64,000 nt of DNA from Phycisphaeraceae bacterium (GTDB lineage Bacteria; Planctomycetota; Phycisphaerae; Phycisphaerales; Phycisphaeraceae), in NCBI GenBank assembly GCA_029260595.1, contig JAJDCY010000023.1:1-64000 (forward strand). The letters are read 5' to 3'. Under the pieces are notes generated by a model. The model was not told the DNA's origin. It did no database searches and was given only the letters and a program-made list of their open reading frames with translations. The position numbers were made by a program, and so were the translations under genes. Each line of letters opens with the position of its first letter. Positions within the stretch are counted from its first letter, which is position 1. This document shows, piece after piece, positions 47,060 to 56,482 of the stretch.

Positions 47060-49900
47060 ATGACAACCAAAACGGAAGAGAGAGGGGGCTGTGCCTACCG
47101 GGCCGCCGTATGGCGATCGCTGCCGGTGGTGGTTCTGGTGGCGCTGCTCGCGGCTGGTGGCGGGTGGTTGCACCGGTACGTGGAGCGGTCGCTGGCGGAG
47201 GGGTTGGCGGGGAATCTGTCGTCCGTGCTGCGGGCGGAGGTTGCGACGATCGAGTTGTGGCTGGAGTCGCAGCGGTCGGTCGTGCGGTCGACGGCGGCGG
47301 AGCCTGCGGTGCGGGTGCTGGCGGCGAAGCTTGCGGGCGTGGGAGAGGGCAACTCGGCGTCGGATCGCTCGGCGGCGCACAGGCAGTTGGAGTCGTATCT
47401 CGGGCCGGTTTGTCGATCGCATGGGTACATCGGGTACGTGGTAACGGGTGTTGGTGGCGATGGCCTTGGTGCGTGGCCGGGGGAGGCGGTGGTCGTCGCC
47501 GGGCTGGTGGATCGTTGCCCAGCGGTTGCGGTGTCGCTCGAAGGCAGGACGACTGTATCAACGCCGTTTGTGGCCGGGGTTCGTTTGCCTGATGCAAACG
47601 GGTCGATGCGACCACTGCGGCCGACGATGCTCGCGTCGGCACCGATCCATGGGCCGGATGGGCGGGTGATCGCGGCGCTCAGCTTCAGGATCGATCCGGA
47701 GAGTGATTTCTCGCGCGTGTTGCGGGCGGCACGGACGGGGGCGACGGGCGATACGTATGCGTTCGACACCGAAGGCACGATGCTGTCCGAGAGCCGGTTC
47801 GAGGCAGACCTGCGCACGGTTGGGCTGATGCCGAATGATCCGGGCGCACACGCGATGCTCAACGTGCAGGTGCGCGACCCCGGGGGGAATCTGCTTGATG
47901 GGCATCGGCCTGCGATGGCGCGGGCGTTTCAGCCGTTGACGCGGATGGCCAAGCTCGCGACGGCGGGTGGTGAGGGAGTCGATGTTGAGGGGTACCGCGA
48001 CTATCGCGGGGTGGATGTGATTGGGGCGTGGACGTGGCTGGCCGACTATGGCATCGGGATCGCGACGGAGATTGAGCGGAGCGAGGCGTATCGGCCGTTG
48101 TATCTGGTTCGCCGGTCGATCGTGGGCGCGTCGTTTCTGCTTGTGGTGACGTGCGTGCTGGCGTGGGCGGTGCGTCAGCGTGTTCGCAGCTTGAGGGGGA
48201 AGGGGCGGGCGTCGGCGGATGACAAGGACGAAACGCAATCGAAACGGCTGCGCGAACAGAACGTAGTGCTGGCGGACAAATCCGAGCACTTAATGATCCG
48301 CTGTGATGAGTTGCAAGCCGCGTGCAGCGCGGCGGAGACGGCGAACCGGGTGAAGAGCGAGTTTTTGGCGAACATGAGCCATGAGATCCGCACGCCGATG
48401 ACGGCGATCCTGGGGTACGCCGACTGGCTGCTAGATGATGATGCGCCAGACATCGAACGCGCCGAGTGTGCGCGGACGATCAAGAGCAACGGCGAGCATT
48501 TGCTGGGCTTGATCAACGACATCCTGGACTTGAGCAAGATTGAGTCGGAGCGGATGGCGGTGGAGCGCATCGTGTGCGATCCCGGGAGGGTGATCGCGGA
48601 GGTCGCGGAACTGATGGACGCGAATGTGCGCGAGAAAGGGCTGACACTGGCGTGCGGGTACGAGGGTGCTGTGCCGAAGACGATCCAGAGCGACCCGACG
48701 CGGCTGAGGCAGGTCCTGATCAACCTGGTCGGCAACGCGGTGAAGTTCACGGCGTCGGGGCGGATCGAGATCACGGCGGGGCTGTCGCGGCGCGCCGGGG
48801 AGCAGGGCAAGACGTTGTACCTGCGGGTAACCGACTGCGGCGAGGGGATGACAGGCGAGCAGGTCGCGCGGTTGTTCACGCCGTACACGCAGGCGGAGTC
48901 GTCGACGCCCCGTCGACACGGCGGGACGGGGCTGGGGCTGAGCATTTCGCGTCGGCTGGCACGGCTGCTTGGGGGCGACATCACGGTGACGAGCACGCCG
49001 GGTGTTGGTAGCACGTTTACGGCGACGGTTGCGACCGGGCCGCTGGACGGTGTGGCGATGATGCACACGCCGCCGAGCAAAGAGGAGCTTGCGCGTGAGA
49101 AGGAGAAGCGTGCCACGGAGCCGGCGCTTGATGGGCGGATTCTCTTGGCGGAGGACGGGCCCGATAACCGCAAGCTGATCTCGCGGCTGCTGCGTCGCGC
49201 GGGTGCCGAGGTGAGCACGGCGGAGAACGGGCGCGTGGCGTACCGGCGCGCGATTCGCGCGATGAGGGCGGATGAACCGTTTGATCTGATCCTGATGGAT
49301 ATGCAGATGCCGGAGTTGGATGGGTACGGGGCGACGCAGAAACTGCGCGAGAACGGGTATACGGGGCCCGTGATCGCGATCACGGCACACGCGATGGTCG
49401 GGGACCGTGAAAAATGCCTGCAAGCGGGGTGCGATGACTTCCTGACCAAGCCGATCGACCGGATCAAGTTGCAAACACTCGCTGCCGATTACCTCCAAGG
49501 AGGCCGAACATCCTTACCGGAGGAGGAATCCATGGGAACCGAGGCATCCTTGAATGATCCCACGCGCTCAGCGTCAGCGCCGCCCCTATACAGCGAGTAC
49601 GCATCCGACCCGGACATGATGGAGCTGGTCGAGATGTTCGTTGATGAGTTGGCGGACCGGATCGCGTCGATCGAGCAGGCAGTCGGGCAAGCGGACATGT
49701 CTTCGCTGGCGCAGATCAGCCACCAGCTCAAGGGTGCGGCTGGGGGGTATGGGTTCACACCGATCACGGAGTCGGCTGCGGGCGTGGAGCGGTTGGCCAA
49801 GGCTGAAGGCGATGCGGACTCGGTTCAGTCGGCGGTGTCTGATCTGCTTTCGCTGTGCCGCCGTGCGACGAGCGCTCCGGAGCAGGGGGCCGGTGTATGA
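47060..49900 (+). CDS. Hybrid histidine kinase with REC and HPt domains
   Basis: A 946-aa membrane sensor. TM1 at about 18-36, an extracytoplasmic sensor domain of about 300 residues (Cache-like; FRIDPESDFSRVL, YGIGIATEIERSEAY), TM2 near 355-372, a coiled-coil linker, HisKA with H441 (FLANMSHEIRTPMTAILGYAD), HATPase_c (RQVLINLVGNAVKFT, DCGEGMTGEQVARLF, GGTGLGLSISRRLARLLGGD), a REC domain with D747 (LILMDMQMPELDGYG), and a C-terminal HPt with H888 (SHQLKGAAGGYGF). So it has a complete intramolecular relay. ATG 47060 is the natural start. It overlaps the next gene by ATGA. Confidence 0.92.
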   Translation: MTTKTEERGGCAYRAAVWRSLPVVVLVALLAAGGGWLHRYVERSLAEGLAGNLSSVLRAEVATIELWLESQRSVVRSTAAEPAVRVLAAKLAGVGEGNSASDRSAAHRQLESYLGPVCRSHGYIGYVVTGVGGDGLGAWPGEAVVVAGLVDRCPAVAVSLEGRTTVSTPFVAGVRLPDANGSMRPLRPTMLASAPIHGPDGRVIAALSFRIDPESDFSRVLRAARTGATGDTYAFDTEGTMLSESRFEADLRTVGLMPNDPGAHAMLNVQVRDPGGNLLDGHRPAMARAFQPLTRMAKLATAGGEGVDVEGYRDYRGVDVIGAWTWLADYGIGIATEIERSEAYRPLYLVRRSIVGASFLLVVTCVLAWAVRQRVRSLRGKGRASADDKDETQSKRLREQNVVLADKSEHLMIRCDELQAACSAAETANRVKSEFLANMSHEIRTPMTAILGYADWLLDDDAPDIERAECARTIKSNGEHLLGLINDILDLSKIESERMAVERIVCDPGRVIAEVAELMDANVREKGLTLACGYEGAVPKTIQSDPTRLRQVLINLVGNAVKFTASGRIEITAGLSRRAGEQGKTLYLRVTDCGEGMTGEQVARLFTPYTQAESSTPRRHGGTGLGLSISRRLARLLGGDITVTSTPGVGSTFTATVATGPLDGVAMMHTPPSKEELAREKEKRATEPALDGRILLAEDGPDNRKLISRLLRRAGAEVSTAENGRVAYRRAIRAMRADEPFDLILMDMQMPELDGYGATQKLRENGYTGPVIAITAHAMVGDREKCLQAGCDDFLTKPIDRIKLQTLAADYLQGGRTSLPEEESMGTEASLNDPTRSASAPPLYSEYASDPDMMELVEMFVDELADRIASIEQAVGQADMSSLAQISHQLKGAAGGYGFTPITESAAGVERLAKAEGDADSVQSAVSDLLSLCRRATSAPEQGAGV

Positions 49901-50790
49901 AGACGGCAAAAACAATTCTGATCATCGACGATTCGCAACAGATCCACCACCTGGTCAAGGCGCGTCTCAAGGGGCTGTCCGTTGAGATCAGCAGCGCTGA
50001 CAATGGCGAGACCGGGTTGGAGATGGCGCGTGAGGCGATGCCGGACCTGATCCTTCTGGATGTGAATATGCCGGGTGTGTCCGGGTTCGATGTCTGCCGT
50101 GAGTTGAAAAATAGTTCGCAGACACACGACATCCCGGTGATCTTCCTGACCGGTGAGGATGAAACGGTCAACAAGGTCAAGGGGTTCGATCTTGGTGCGG
50201 TTGATTACGTGACCAAGCCTTTCGATCCGGCGGAGCTGCGGGCGCGGGTGCGTGCGGCGCTGAAGACCAAAGACCTGATGGATATGCTGACCACGCAGGC
50301 GCAGATCGATGGGCTGACGGGGCTGCACAACCGGGGGTACTTCGACCAGCGATTCGATCAGGAGCTTAGCGAGGGGCGGCGATACAACCGCTCGCTGGGC
50401 CTGTTGCTCGTGGACGTTGATCACTTCAAATCAGTCAATGACACCTTCGGACACCCGAAGGGAGATGAGGTGCTTAGCAAGGTCGCGTCGGTATTGAGCA
50501 CGTCCGGGCGTGCGTCGGATGTCACCTGCCGGTACGGGGGCGAGGAGTTCGCGGTGATCCTGCCGGAGGCGTCGGCCGACCTGACCTATCAGAGCGGGTT
50601 GCGGATGCTCGAGCAGATCCGCCAGTGCCAGGACTTCGTGGCGATCCTGGGTCGGCCTGTGACGGTGAGCATCGGGACGGCGTGTGCGATGCCGGACCAG
50701 CAGATCACGGCGGCGGCGATGATCCAGCACGCGGACCAGGCGTTGTACTCGGCAAAGGAGTCTGGGCGGAACCGGGTCGCGGCGGCTTGA
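49897..50790 (+). CDS. REC-GGDEF diguanylate cyclase response regulator
   Basis: Makes c-di-GMP when activated. The 297-aa protein has a REC domain with D55 (LILLDVNMPGVSG), T and K positions in FLTGEDE and YVTKPF, then a GGDEF domain with DGLTGLHNRGYF at its start and the catalytic motif GGEEF (214-218). An RxxD (RASD) inhibitory-site motif lies five residues before it, so product inhibition is expected. It starts at ATG 49897 within the kinase's stop codon (ATGA), so the HPt domain of the kinase is the likely phosphate donor. Confidence 0.94.
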   Translation: MKTAKTILIIDDSQQIHHLVKARLKGLSVEISSADNGETGLEMAREAMPDLILLDVNMPGVSGFDVCRELKNSSQTHDIPVIFLTGEDETVNKVKGFDLGAVDYVTKPFDPAELRARVRAALKTKDLMDMLTTQAQIDGLTGLHNRGYFDQRFDQELSEGRRYNRSLGLLLVDVDHFKSVNDTFGHPKGDEVLSKVASVLSTSGRASDVTCRYGGEEFAVILPEASADLTYQSGLRMLEQIRQCQDFVAILGRPVTVSIGTACAMPDQQITAAAMIQHADQALYSAKESGRNRVAAA

Positions 50791-50873
50791 TTGAGTTTTG
50801 GCGTCCGGCGCGCGTCGCCACGGGGCGGGCCCAGCGGGCGAATCACCTTACCACCATCGCACGGCGAGCCCGC

Positions 50874-50888
50874 TACAATGGCGGGCTA
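50874..50888 (+). promoter_or_regulatory. -10 box close to start of M16-like gene
   Basis: TACAAT at 50874-50879, eight bases before ATG 50888; no Shine-Dalgarno sequence is visible. Suggests a leaderless or near-leaderless transcript. Confidence 0.35.
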
Positions 50889-52174
50889 TGAGCCGTATCC
50901 ACGAACATACTTATGACAACGGATTGAAACTGGTCGCTGAGCCCGTTACGGGGGCGCAGTCGCTGGCGATGTCGTTCCTGCTGCCGGCGGGTGTCGGGCA
51001 CGAGCCGAGCGACCAGCAAGGCGTCGGGACGCTGTTGGCTGAGGTGATCTGCCGCGGGGCCGGCGGGCTGGATGCGAAGGCGCACAGCGATGCTCTGGAC
51101 ATGCTTGGCGTGGATCGCGGGACGGGTGTCGGGACTGCGTACCTGCACGTTGGGGCGACGATGATCGGGCAGAAGTTGCCCGATGCGTTCGGGCTGTGGG
51201 CGGATATGGTGCGCCGGCCAACGCTTAGTGATGAGTCGCTCGAACCGGCACGAGACCTGGCGTTGCAGGCAATCGAAGCGATGGAGGATGAGCCTCAGCA
51301 GAAGGTGTTCGATGTGCTGCGGCAGCGTCACTACCCGGCGCCGTTTGGGCGATCACCGCTGGGTATCCGTGAGAACATTGAGGCTATTCAAACTGCCCAG
51401 GTGCGCGAGTACTGGCGACGGTGCTTCGTCCCGGGCGGGTCGGTGCTTGGCGTTTCGGGTTCATTTGATTGGGAACAACTCAAGGATCTGGCCGGGACGT
51501 TGTTTGATGATTGGCACGGCGAGCTTGCCGAGCCGACGCGCGAGGCGGCTGGGCCGCGGAGTTATCACCATGTGAAGGCGGACACAACGCAGGTGCATAT
51601 CGGGCTTGCGTATGACGCGGTGGAAGAGACGGACCCGGACAGCATCCTGCAGCGCGTCGCGACGCATGTGTTGAGCGGTGGGATGAGTGCGCGGCTGTTC
51701 ACAGAGGTGCGTGAGAAGCGCGGGTTGTGTTATTCGGTGCATGCGTCGTATACAGGGACGCGTCAGCACGGTGCGGTGCTTAGCTATGCGGGGACAACGG
51801 CGGCCCGGGCGCAAGAGACACTTGATGTGTTGAGCGGGGAGCACCGGCGGCTGGGCGAGGGTGTTGAGCAGAGTGAGTTTGAGCGGGCGATCGTGGGGAT
51901 GAAATCCCGGTTGGTGATGCAGGGCGAGTCGACCAGTGCGCGGGCGCACGCGATCGCTTCCGATCAGACGATTTACGGGCGGCCTCGGACGCTGGATGAG
52001 GTTGCGGCAAAGGTCGATGGCGTGACGTTCGAGCAGGTCAATGATTTTGTCGCCAGCCACCGGCCGGAGCGGATGACGCTGGTCACGATTGGTCCGGAGA
52101 CACTGAGCGTGCCGGCTGCGGCGGACCCTGGTGCTGCGGACTCGAGCGCGGCGGCATTATCCGAAGCACCGTGA
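50888..52174 (+). CDS. M16-family peptidase-like protein lacking HxxEH
   Basis: A 428-aa two-lobed protein of the M16B fold (pitrilysin/MPP type). The N-terminal half has the family layout ([20 protein letters not shown], then [12 protein letters not shown]) but at the zinc site, where active members have HFLEH, it reads TLLAE (48-52). In the C-terminal lobe the conserved [10 protein letters not shown] with the substrate-binding R/Y pair is kept. In known M16B pairs one subunit carries HxxEH and the other only the R/Y motif, so this is the non-catalytic type; an active partner is not in the window. It ends GTGA/ATG before coaB, four bases overlapping a possible start. Confidence 0.88.
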   Translation: MSRIHEHTYDNGLKLVAEPVTGAQSLAMSFLLPAGVGHEPSDQQGVGTLLAEVICRGAGGLDAKAHSDALDMLGVDRGTGVGTAYLHVGATMIGQKLPDAFGLWADMVRRPTLSDESLEPARDLALQAIEAMEDEPQQKVFDVLRQRHYPAPFGRSPLGIRENIEAIQTAQVREYWRRCFVPGGSVLGVSGSFDWEQLKDLAGTLFDDWHGELAEPTREAAGPRSYHHVKADTTQVHIGLAYDAVEETDPDSILQRVATHVLSGGMSARLFTEVREKRGLCYSVHASYTGTRQHGAVLSYAGTTAARAQETLDVLSGEHRRLGEGVEQSEFERAIVGMKSRLVMQGESTSARAHAIASDQTIYGRPRTLDEVAAKVDGVTFEQVNDFVASHRPERMTLVTIGPETLSVPAAADPGAADSSAAALSEAP

Positions 52175-52194
52175 CCGCGGGGCCGGGTGGCGCG

Positions 52195-52830
52195 ATGAGA
52201 CTTCTAATCACAGCAGGGCCGACGCGCGAACCGATCGACGCGGTGCGTTTTATCAGCAACCGGTCGAGCGGGGCGATGGGTTTGGCGATCGCGGAGGCTG
52301 GTGTCGCGGCGGGGCACGACACGACGCTGTTGCTCGGGCCGGTTTGTCTGGCTGTGAGTCAGCGGGAACAACTCGCCGGGTGTCGTGTGTATCGGTTCGA
52401 CTCGTCAGCGGAACTCAAACAACTGCTCGAAGCGCATTGGGCGGATCAGAACACGTTGATCATGGCGGCCGCGGTGGCGGATCATCGGCCGGCGTGTGTG
52501 ACGGAGGGTAAACCCCCCCACCGTGACGGGTCGTTCTCCTTGAATCTGAGTTCCACGCCGGATCTGGTTTCGCTGATGGCGGCGAGCAAGCGGGATGGGC
52601 AGCGAGTTGTCGCGTTCGCGCTGGAGGAAGCTGAGCACCTTGAAGCGCGTGCGGCAGACAAGATGCGTCGCAAGGGTGTGGATGCGATCGTGGCGAATCC
52701 GCTTGAGACGATGCACAGCGAGTCGATTCGGCCTGTGTGGATGACCGCAACGGGGCAGCGTGAAGCATTGGATCGGATGGATAAACCCGCGTTCGCTCGC
52801 TGGTTGATCGATCGGATCGGCGGGCTTTAG
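52195..52830 (+). CDS. coaB: Phosphopantothenate-cysteine ligase (stand-alone CoaB)
   Basis: Second activity of the usual CoaBC protein, here without the flavoprotein CoaC half. The 211-aa protein has [29 protein letters not shown] (nucleotide and 4'-phosphopantothenate loop), [15 protein letters not shown] and [28 protein letters not shown], which are CoaB motifs. I start at ATG 52195; a GTG at 52171 overlapping the previous stop is an alternative. Its neighbour panC at 62127 is also a pantothenate-pathway gene but far away. Confidence 0.9.
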   Translation: MRLLITAGPTREPIDAVRFISNRSSGAMGLAIAEAGVAAGHDTTLLLGPVCLAVSQREQLAGCRVYRFDSSAELKQLLEAHWADQNTLIMAAAVADHRPACVTEGKPPHRDGSFSLNLSSTPDLVSLMAASKRDGQRVVAFALEEAEHLEARAADKMRRKGVDAIVANPLETMHSESIRPVWMTATGQREALDRMDKPAFARWLIDRIGGL

Positions 52831-54320
52831 ACGGGCGGCGCGTCGAGCGGTACGGGGGCGTGCCCACCTGCCGGGCGGCGTTGCGACGCTTCGTGTTTCA
52901 ACGCTAGTCGTGCGTGTGCCGGGATGGATTGCTTGCCGCGGAAGACCAGGCGGATCGGGACTTCCGAGTACGGCAGGTCGTCGCGGTAACGGTTGAGCAT
53001 GAATCGCTCGTAGGTGGGGTCGAACATGTCGGCGTCATTGACGAACAGGCCGATTGTCGGCGGGTGGATATCGAGTTGTGTGACGTAGTAGACCTTGGGG
53101 TGGCGGCCGATCTTGGATCGGGGCGTTTGCTGGTCGAGGATGCGCTCGGTCAGGCGGTTGAGCTCGCCGGTGCCGACGCGGTGCCCGGCCTGCTTGTGCA
53201 GGTTGACAGCCATGGCGACGAGGTCGCGCAGGCCGGCGCCATCGATCGCGCTGATGAATGCGACAGGAGCAAAGTCCAGGCCGCGGAGGGATTTTTCGAG
53301 GTATTCGAGGTATTCGTCCTGGGTGTACTGACCCTTGGCGATATCCCATTTATTCAGGACGATCACGCAGGGTTTGTGGTGACGCAGCACCTCGGCGGCG
53401 AGTTGTTTGTCGACCTGGCTGACGGGGACGGCTGCGTCGATCAGCAGTAGGACAACGTCGGCGCGGCGGACGGATCGCAGTGTGCGGTGATGGCTGTAGA
53501 ACTCGATGTCGCCGCTTAGGCTTTTGGTCTTGCGGACACCGGCGGTGTCGATGGCAGTGAAGGCGTGGCCGTCCATCTTGAAGCTCACGTCGACCGAGTC
53601 GCGCGTCGTGCCCTCGATCTCGCTGACGATGACGCGGTCCTGCCCGGCGAGCGCGTTGACGAGTGTGCTCTTGCCGGCGTTGCGCTTGCCGGCGATGGCG
53701 AGGAGCAGTTCGCTGTCCCCTGTGGCGCGGCGCGGCGATGGGTTGTCCGGTGTCGCGGGGAGCGAATCGACACGGCTGCGGATCGCTTGGAGCAGTGTGT
53801 TTTTGTTGTGGCCGCTTGTTGCGGAGATCGTTAGCGGTGCGCCGAAGCCGAGGCGGGCGGCCTCCTGCGCGGCGGCTTCGTGCGAGGGGCCGTCGACCTT
53901 GTTGGCGACGACGATCACGGGGGCCCGGCCGTTGGTGGTACGGAGCATGCGCGCGACTTCCTGGTCGAGCGTGACCACCCCGGCTTGGGCATCGATGACG
54001 AACAGGGTCAGGTCGGCATCGGCGAGGCCGCGTGCGATCTGCTGCTCGATCTCGGCGGTGAGTTGCTGGGTATCCTCGACGCCGTAGCCGCCGGTGTCGA
54101 TCAGCTCGACGGGGCAGTCGCCTTGCCCGGATTTCACTGCGGGCAGGTTGACGAAAGTGGAGACACGGTCGCGCGTCACGCCGCTGGTCGGGTCGACGAT
54201 GCTGACACGTCGTCGAGCCAAGAGATTTAACAGACTTGACTTACCGACGTTGGGCCGGCCAACGATCACGATACGTGGGCAGGCGGGCTCGGGGTGAATC
54301 TCGGGGGGGTTGGGGTCCAT
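52827..54320 (-). CDS. der: Ribosome-associated GTPase Der (EngA)
   Basis: Essential 50S assembly GTPase with two G domains. In the 497-aa protein domain 1 has GRPNVGKSS (21-29) and DTGGYG, domain 2 has GKRNAGKST, DTAGVRKTK and NKWDIAKG, followed by the C-terminal KH-like domain. The N-terminal end MDPNPPEIHPEPACPRIVIVG is slightly long. ATG 54320 was chosen because the longer frame has no homology. Its stop overlaps that of coaB by four bases on the opposite strand. Confidence 0.95.
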   Translation of the reverse strand: MDPNPPEIHPEPACPRIVIVGRPNVGKSSLLNLLARRRVSIVDPTSGVTRDRVSTFVNLPAVKSGQGDCPVELIDTGGYGVEDTQQLTAEIEQQIARGLADADLTLFVIDAQAGVVTLDQEVARMLRTTNGRAPVIVVANKVDGPSHEAAAQEAARLGFGAPLTISATSGHNKNTLLQAIRSRVDSLPATPDNPSPRRATGDSELLLAIAGKRNAGKSTLVNALAGQDRVIVSEIEGTTRDSVDVSFKMDGHAFTAIDTAGVRKTKSLSGDIEFYSHHRTLRSVRRADVVLLLIDAAVPVSQVDKQLAAEVLRHHKPCVIVLNKWDIAKGQYTQDEYLEYLEKSLRGLDFAPVAFISAIDGAGLRDLVAMAVNLHKQAGHRVGTGELNRLTERILDQQTPRSKIGRHPKVYYVTQLDIHPPTIGLFVNDADMFDPTYERFMLNRYRDDLPYSEVPIRLVFRGKQSIPAHARLALKHEASQRRPAGGHAPVPLDAPPV

Positions 54321-54375
54321 TGCGGTGATTATAGGTGGATAAGTGGAGCCGAGGGTGGGTGGGCTGGTATTGGGC

Positions 54376-55122
54376 CTATGGAGCGGGGTGGCGTTGGTCC
54401 CAAAGTAGCTCGGCTTCGGGGCGGCGGGCGTAGAGGGGCAGCAGTTGGTGCACGTCGATGAATTGGCCGCGCGATGCGGCGTTGCGCCCCAATCTCCAGA
54501 GCGCATCGCTGTGCGCGGCGGCGGCTTGTGGTGGTAGGAAGACGATGCTGTCGTCGTTGGCTAATGATTCGTCGACATCACCTCGCCAGCCGACGACGGC
54601 GATGGGGTGCGGCGCGAGTGTGAGAAGCTCGCGTAGTGGGCGTATCGCCGGTTCGACACATTGGAACCATTGGCCGTCGTCGGCGGAGTACGCCGCGCAG
54701 TATGCGGCGGCGCGCTTGACCGCGAGGCACGCGGCGGCGTGTTGGTATGGCTGTGGTTCGTCCGGTGTGTGTTGGCCACGGCTCGTCGTACACACGACGT
54801 TCTGCACGATCACACCGAGCGTCGGCACGGCGACGAGTTTGGCTCCCCCTACTGCGGCTAGGAACTTGGCTGTTGTCACCGCGATCCGCAAGCCGGTGAA
54901 CGAGCCGGGGCCGATTGAGATGTAGACCTCGGCGAGTTGATCGGGATGCACGGTGTGTTTTTCGCATAGTGCGGCGGCGGTTGGCATGAGGTCGACGCGC
55001 TGTTCGCCGGGACGGCGGGCCGGGGTTTCGGCTGAGTCGATCAGTTCATCGCCACAACCGAGCGTGATGGATCCGGTCGGGCCGGACATCTCGATCGCGA
55101 GGTTGTAGGTGTCATCGGGCAT
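54376..55122 (-). CDS. tsaB: tRNA t6A synthesis protein TsaB
   Basis: TsaB partners TsaD and TsaE in making N6-threonylcarbamoyladenosine at A37 of tRNAs that read ANN codons, including the tRNA-Lys in this window. The 248-aa protein has the ASKHA start LAIEMSGPTGSITLGCGDE and SIGPGSFTGLRIAVTTAKFLA, both diagnostic. It reads toward der, 55 bases away, and is probably co-transcribed with it. tsaD and tsaE are not here. Confidence 0.92.
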   Translation of the reverse strand: MPDDTYNLAIEMSGPTGSITLGCGDELIDSAETPARRPGEQRVDLMPTAAALCEKHTVHPDQLAEVYISIGPGSFTGLRIAVTTAKFLAAVGGAKLVAVPTLGVIVQNVVCTTSRGQHTPDEPQPYQHAAACLAVKRAAAYCAAYSADDGQWFQCVEPAIRPLRELLTLAPHPIAVVGWRGDVDESLANDDSIVFLPPQAAAAHSDALWRLGRNAASRGQFIDVHQLLPLYARRPEAELLWDQRHPAP

Positions 55123-55255
55123 CGGCCGGATTCTACGGTGTGTCGCGTGGGGCGTTGGGGAGTGGTCGGGATTCGTGACAGCTCTGGTCGAGCGATATGG
55201 GCGTCATCTTTGACGCTGTCGGGCAGTGGTCGCATGATGGTGGCGGAGACTCCTA

Positions 55256-55696
55256 ATGGCGACCGACGATACGTGGCAAAGCGACGGCTTACGGTTTAGC
55301 TGCACCCAGTGTGGGAACTGCTGCACGGGGCCGAGCGGGTTCGTGTGGTTTACGGACGGCGAGTGCGCGAAGATGGCGGCATCGTTCGGGATGACGCCGG
55401 CGGAATTTTGCCAGCAATACGCCCACCGCACACAGGGTCGGTGGACTCTGAACGAGCAACTTACCGAGCATGGGTACGACTGCACATTTTTGCGGCGTGA
55501 TGCGGAAGGCAAGGCGTTGTGCAGTATCTATAAGATACGGCCGCGACAGTGCCGGACGTGGCCGTTCTGGCCTGAGAATCTTGGCGACGAGGCGGCGTGG
55601 GACTCGGCGGCGAGGACATGCCCCGGGATCAACCACGGGAAACTGTATCCGGTCGATCAGGTGCGGATCATCCGCGACAGTAATCACTTTACTTAG
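55256..55696 (+). CDS. YkgJ family cysteine cluster protein
   Basis: A 146-aa protein with the zinc- or iron-binding Cys pattern SCTQCGNCCTG near the start and DCTFLRR ... CSIYKIRPRQCRTWPFW and a final Cys in RTCPG. These match the YkgJ (UPF0153) family of unknown function. GGAG about 8 bases upstream of ATG 55256 supports the start. It is divergent from tsaB. Confidence 0.88.
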   Translation: MATDDTWQSDGLRFSCTQCGNCCTGPSGFVWFTDGECAKMAASFGMTPAEFCQQYAHRTQGRWTLNEQLTEHGYDCTFLRRDAEGKALCSIYKIRPRQCRTWPFWPENLGDEAAWDSAARTCPGINHGKLYPVDQVRIIRDSNHFT

Positions 55697-55882
55697 AACA
55701 TGTTGTGTTAATTGTTCGACGGCGGGCCGGCGCGGTGGCGTAGCGGGATTTACTCATCGACGGGCTGGCGGTAACCACTCTTTTATCCACATCTTGCGTT
55801 GCGGGCGTCAACGCATTTACGTATTCTGTTAGCCGTCTTGGAGGACGAACGATCATCTTGCGTTGGACGGGTGGTAGACGAA

Positions 55883-56377
55883 ATGCCTAGCTTAGACGAG
55901 ACAACGCGCGACCGTGTCGGGTCGGTGCTCGGCCGCATCCCGTCCGGGTTGTTTGTGCTGACGGCTCGTCACGAGGACCGCCGACAAGGGATGCTCGTCA
56001 GTTGGGTGCAGCAGGTCTGCTTCGATCCGCCGATGGTCAGCGTGGCTGTGTGCAAGGGGCGTTCGATCATGCCGCTGATCAGCGAGTCGGCTCGGTTCGG
56101 GCTGTGCCAGTTGCCGGAGGGCGAGCGGATCATCATGCGGAAGTTCGCCGGGCGTAACGACCCTCACGAAGACCCGTTTCTGGGTTTTCCGATGAACAAA
56201 GACACGGTCACCGACGTGCCGATCCTGGATCGCGTGCTTGGGTTCATGGAGTGCGAGGTTGCCTGCCATATGGATGTCGATGGCGATCACGACCTGTTTG
56301 TTGGGAAGGTCGTCGGCGGCAACCTATGGGACGGCGAGCCACATATCCACTTGCGGGACAACGGGTTTAAGTATTGA
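55883..56377 (+). CDS. Flavin reductase-like FMN-binding protein
   Basis: A 164-aa protein with the split beta-barrel fold of the flavin reductase/HpaC type: GRIPSGLFVLTARHEDRR near the start, QGMLVSWVQQVCFDPPMVSVAV as the FMN-binding strand, then GLCQLPEGERIIMRKFAGRNDP and VLGFMECEVACHMDVDGDHDLFVGKV. It most likely reduces or binds FMN; the electron donor and partner oxygenase are unknown. An upstream GTG at 55874 is an alternative start. It is followed by the Lrp-like gene after 105 bases. Confidence 0.83.
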   Translation: MPSLDETTRDRVGSVLGRIPSGLFVLTARHEDRRQGMLVSWVQQVCFDPPMVSVAVCKGRSIMPLISESARFGLCQLPEGERIIMRKFAGRNDPHEDPFLGFPMNKDTVTDVPILDRVLGFMECEVACHMDVDGDHDLFVGKVVGGNLWDGEPHIHLRDNGFKY

Positions 56378-56482
56378 ATTGGGTGTGAGCGAACCGCGGC
56401 GGCGTCGAGGGTGAGTCCGCGCGGACCGCGTGTTGGTAGATTGGGTGGCGGTAAAACCCCCCTACTTCTCTATAGGTGACCC

